From positions 22,023 through 28,272 of the forward strand of contig PMBV01000246.1 in NCBI GenBank assembly GCA_003153055.1: 6,250 nt of DNA, written 5' to 3'. This document shows, in pieces, positions 5,145 to 6,250 of the stretch (its first letter is position 1; every line of letters begins with the position of its first letter). This stretch comes from Myxococcales bacterium (GTDB lineage Bacteria; Myxococcota; Myxococcia; Myxococcales; Myxococcaceae). The position numbers and the translations under genes were made by a program. The notes under the pieces were generated by a model. That model was not told the DNA's origin and searched no databases. It saw only the letters and a program-made list of their open reading frames with translations.

Positions 5145-5846
5145 ATGAGGTGTCTTTCCTTCGCGCTGCTGACCCTGTGTTCCTTCGTCGTGTGGGCCCA
5201 GACGCCCGCGCCCCCACCCCCGAGACCGGCTCCTGCCCCGGCACCACGACCCGCGCCGGCCGCTCCTGCGCCAGCCGTGGCTCCAGGCCCTGGTCTCGAT
5301 TGGTCCAAGATGGGCCCCATGGCCCGCAAGCCGGCCAACGAGGCGGCCGTGCGGCGGGAGGTCGAGGCCTTCGTTCGACAAGAAGACGTGCTGGCCGCGC
5401 GAAACGAGGTGGAGGGCCGGCTCGATCGCGTCGACTTCCCCGTGTACATGGTGACCGATGACGTGCACGGCGCGCCTGAGGCCGGCCTCACCAGCCGAGA
5501 GCAGTACCTGGCCGAGATGAAGCCGTTCTGGGACTCGATGCCCAAGGACGCCAAGCTGACGCACAAGCTGGCCGTGTCGGTGTTGTCTGATTCGTTGGCG
5601 GTGGTGACCGACGACTACACCATGACCATGGGGCCCAAGCGGGTGGTCGCGCGCAATTCTGCGATGGTGGTGAAGCGGGGAGGCCAGTGGAGGTGGAAGG
5701 TGATGGCGGAGGCGGGGTGGGGTGGGATGTCACCCGAGACTGGAGCGGCACCGGCGTCGAGTGCTCCGCCTCCGGCCGCGCCGCCTCCCGCTCATGGGGC
5801 ACCTGCGCCTGCGCCTCACGCGCCCGCTCCGCCTCCCCAGCATTGA
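5145..5846 (+). CDS. Exported SnoaL/NTF2-like protein with Pro/Ala-rich flanks
   Basis: The 233-residue product begins with a typical Sec signal peptide (Arg2, a hydrophobic core ~4-16, and a likely signal peptidase I cut after VWA at residue 18), so it should be periplasmic or secreted. Residues ~21-50 are almost only Pro, Ala and Arg, a flexible linker. Residues ~63-195 look like an NTF2-fold domain of the SnoaL/DUF4440 kind: an initial helix (EVEAFVRQEDVLAARN), an YMVTDD strand, a YLAEMKPFW helix, and the strands LAVVTDDYTMTMG, ARNSAMVVKRGGQWRWKVM. Residues ~201-233 form a second Pro/Ala/His tail ending at the stop. Such domains bind small molecules or mediate assembly; no catalytic residues can be named. 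It is divergent from the cysO operon and shares its 183-bp upstream region. The Cys12 context does not form a lipobox. Fold call is moderate; function unknown. Confidence 0.82.
   Translation: MRCLSFALLTLCSFVVWAQTPAPPPPRPAPAPAPRPAPAAPAPAVAPGPGLDWSKMGPMARKPANEAAVRREVEAFVRQEDVLAARNEVEGRLDRVDFPVYMVTDDVHGAPEAGLTSREQYLAEMKPFWDSMPKDAKLTHKLAVSVLSDSLAVVTDDYTMTMGPKRVVARNSAMVVKRGGQWRWKVMAEAGWGGMSPETGAAPASSAPPPAAPPPAHGAPAPAPHAPAPPPQH
5205..5294 (+). repeat. Low-complexity Pro/Ala-coding tract (N-terminal linker)
   Basis: This stretch encodes residues 21-50 of the exported SnoaL-like protein, built from short PAP, PRP and APAP units right after the signal peptide. Such linkers often span the periplasm or cell wall. 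Confidence 0.7.
5745..5843 (+). repeat. Low-complexity Pro/Ala-coding tract (C-terminal tail)
   Basis: This encodes residues 201-233 of the same protein, a second Pro/Ala-rich tail with scattered histidines. Together with the N-terminal tract it brackets the folded domain on both sides. Confidence 0.7.
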
Positions 5847-5859
5847 GGAGCAGAGTCCG

Positions 5860-5875
5860 GGCGAGCCGCTCCGCC
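5860..5875 (+). terminator. Weak hairpin after the SnoaL-like gene
   Basis: GGCGAG-CCG-CTCCGCC can form about 6 bp with one bulged C, 13 nt after the stop codon at 5844-5846. There is no T-tract, so it is only a possible terminator. Confidence 0.2.
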
Positions 5876-5961
5876 ACTCCAGCGTTCAGCCACGTTCCGC
5901 AGTGACCCGAGCCCCATCACCACCAACAAAGGGACTCGCATGTGCGGCGCGCTGACCGTGG

Positions 5962-5990
5962 TGATCCGGCGACAAGGTGTGCGTGGATCA
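5962..5990. repeat. Inverted repeat TGATCC/GGATCA at the hicB stop codon
   Basis: Perfect 6-bp arms (5962-5967 and 5985-5990) flank 17 bp that contain a further ACA-AGG-TGT triplet pair. The right arm includes the hicB stop codon. It sits between two convergent genes, so it could act as a weak bidirectional 3'-end structure; no T-tract supports this. Confidence 0.3.
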
Positions 5991-6155
5991 AAACGCCGAG
6001 AGGCGCAGTTCCAGCGCCTCGGCGAGGTTGGCGAGCGCCTCCTCGACGGTGCCGCCCTGGCTCGCCACGTCCACCTCCAAGCACTGCGCGATGTAGAGTT
6101 TCCCCTCGCGCTGCAGTGCCGCGGTCAGCTGCGTCGTCCTCTTCTTCGCGGCCAC
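5988..6155 (-). CDS. HicB-family (UPF0150-like) antitoxin domain protein, solitary
   Basis: The minus strand encodes 55 residues from GTG 6155 to TGA 5988. After a basic N-terminus (AAKKRTTQ) comes the HicB N-terminal domain pattern: LTAALQREG, the strand YIAQCLEVDVASQG, then TVEEALANLAEALELRL, matching the family's 'Y(V/I)A.C.E.....QG.T.EEA..N..EA.EL'. HicB proteins neutralise the HicA mRNA-cleaving toxin and, when longer, bind DNA through a C-terminal HTH or ribbon-helix-helix; that part is absent here. No HicA-like protein is seen on either side within the window, so it may be an orphan with another partner. The start is uncertain: no Shine-Dalgarno precedes the GTG, and the frame stays open to the right window edge without another ATG, GTG or TTG. 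Family match is strong, the toxin-antitoxin role is not shown. Confidence 0.8.
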   Translation of the reverse strand: MAAKKRTTQLTAALQREGKLYIAQCLEVDVASQGGTVEEALANLAEALELRLSAF

Positions 6156-6250
6156 GAAGGCAGCGTACCACCGGCGGGCCCATTCGCCTCGGCCAGGCGA
6201 CGACCTGAGGACGGGCCACTCCCCAGCCCTGTCATCACGGAGTACTGATT

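Noticed and set aside
5845..5905. Minus-strand stretch GGAGTGGCGGAGCGG resembling a Ser/Leu tRNA D-arm
   Set aside because: No T-arm consensus or acceptor pairing downstream; it runs into the SnoaL-like gene's Pro/Ala tail.
5850..6250. A HicA toxin gene next to the HicB-like gene
   Set aside because: All frames on both flanks within the window were read; none shows the HicA pattern (GSHH-type motif and basic dsRBD-like fold), and the space is too short downstream.

Overview
The window is high-GC bacterial DNA, densely coded and with strong third-position G/C bias, which is why nearly every real gene has a long open antisense frame. Gene content and style (a proline/alanine-rich exported protein, GTG starts, a CysO-type sulfur-carrier operon) would suit a myxobacterium or another high-GC soil lineage. 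No rRNA or marker gene confirms this, so the taxonomic guess is weak. No mobile element, CRISPR array, tRNA or rRNA was found.

Layout, left to right. (1) 1-410 (+): the C-terminal end of a cation-transporting P-type ATPase, cut by the window edge. (2) 411-659: intergenic. (3) 660-1043 (+): a small basic protein with one membrane segment, of unknown function. (4) 1141-4961 (-): a tightly packed five-gene operon read right to left: cysO (ThiS/MoaD-like carrier ending in Gly-Gly), moeZ/moeB (E1-like adenylyltransferase fused to a rhodanese), a CysK-type cysteine synthase, a CysM-type cysteine synthase and mec (JAMM/M67 metallopeptidase). Gene junctions are 2 nt, 5 nt, a 4-nt ATGA overlap and a 4-nt GTGA overlap. 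(5) 4962-5144: a divergent control region with a good sigma70-like promoter for cysO and two inverted repeats. (6) 5145-5846 (+): an exported NTF2/SnoaL-like protein with Pro/Ala-rich tails on both sides. (7) 5988-6155 (-): a 55-residue HicB-family protein with no HicA partner visible.

The operon is the core of the window. By analogy with Mycobacterium tuberculosis, MoeZ adenylates the CysO C-terminus and its rhodanese domain supplies sulfur to make a CysO thiocarboxylate. CysM joins that sulfur to an activated serine, and Mec cuts the CysO-cysteine adduct to release cysteine and recycle the carrier. Here an additional CysK-type synthase, normally the sulfide plus O-acetylserine enzyme, sits inside the same operon. 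Both sulfur-fixing routes may therefore be co-expressed, or the two synthases may divide substrates. The pathway is known; the five-gene arrangement, the apparently leaderless cysO start and the use of the Gly-Gly codons as a Shine-Dalgarno site are the points most worth checking.
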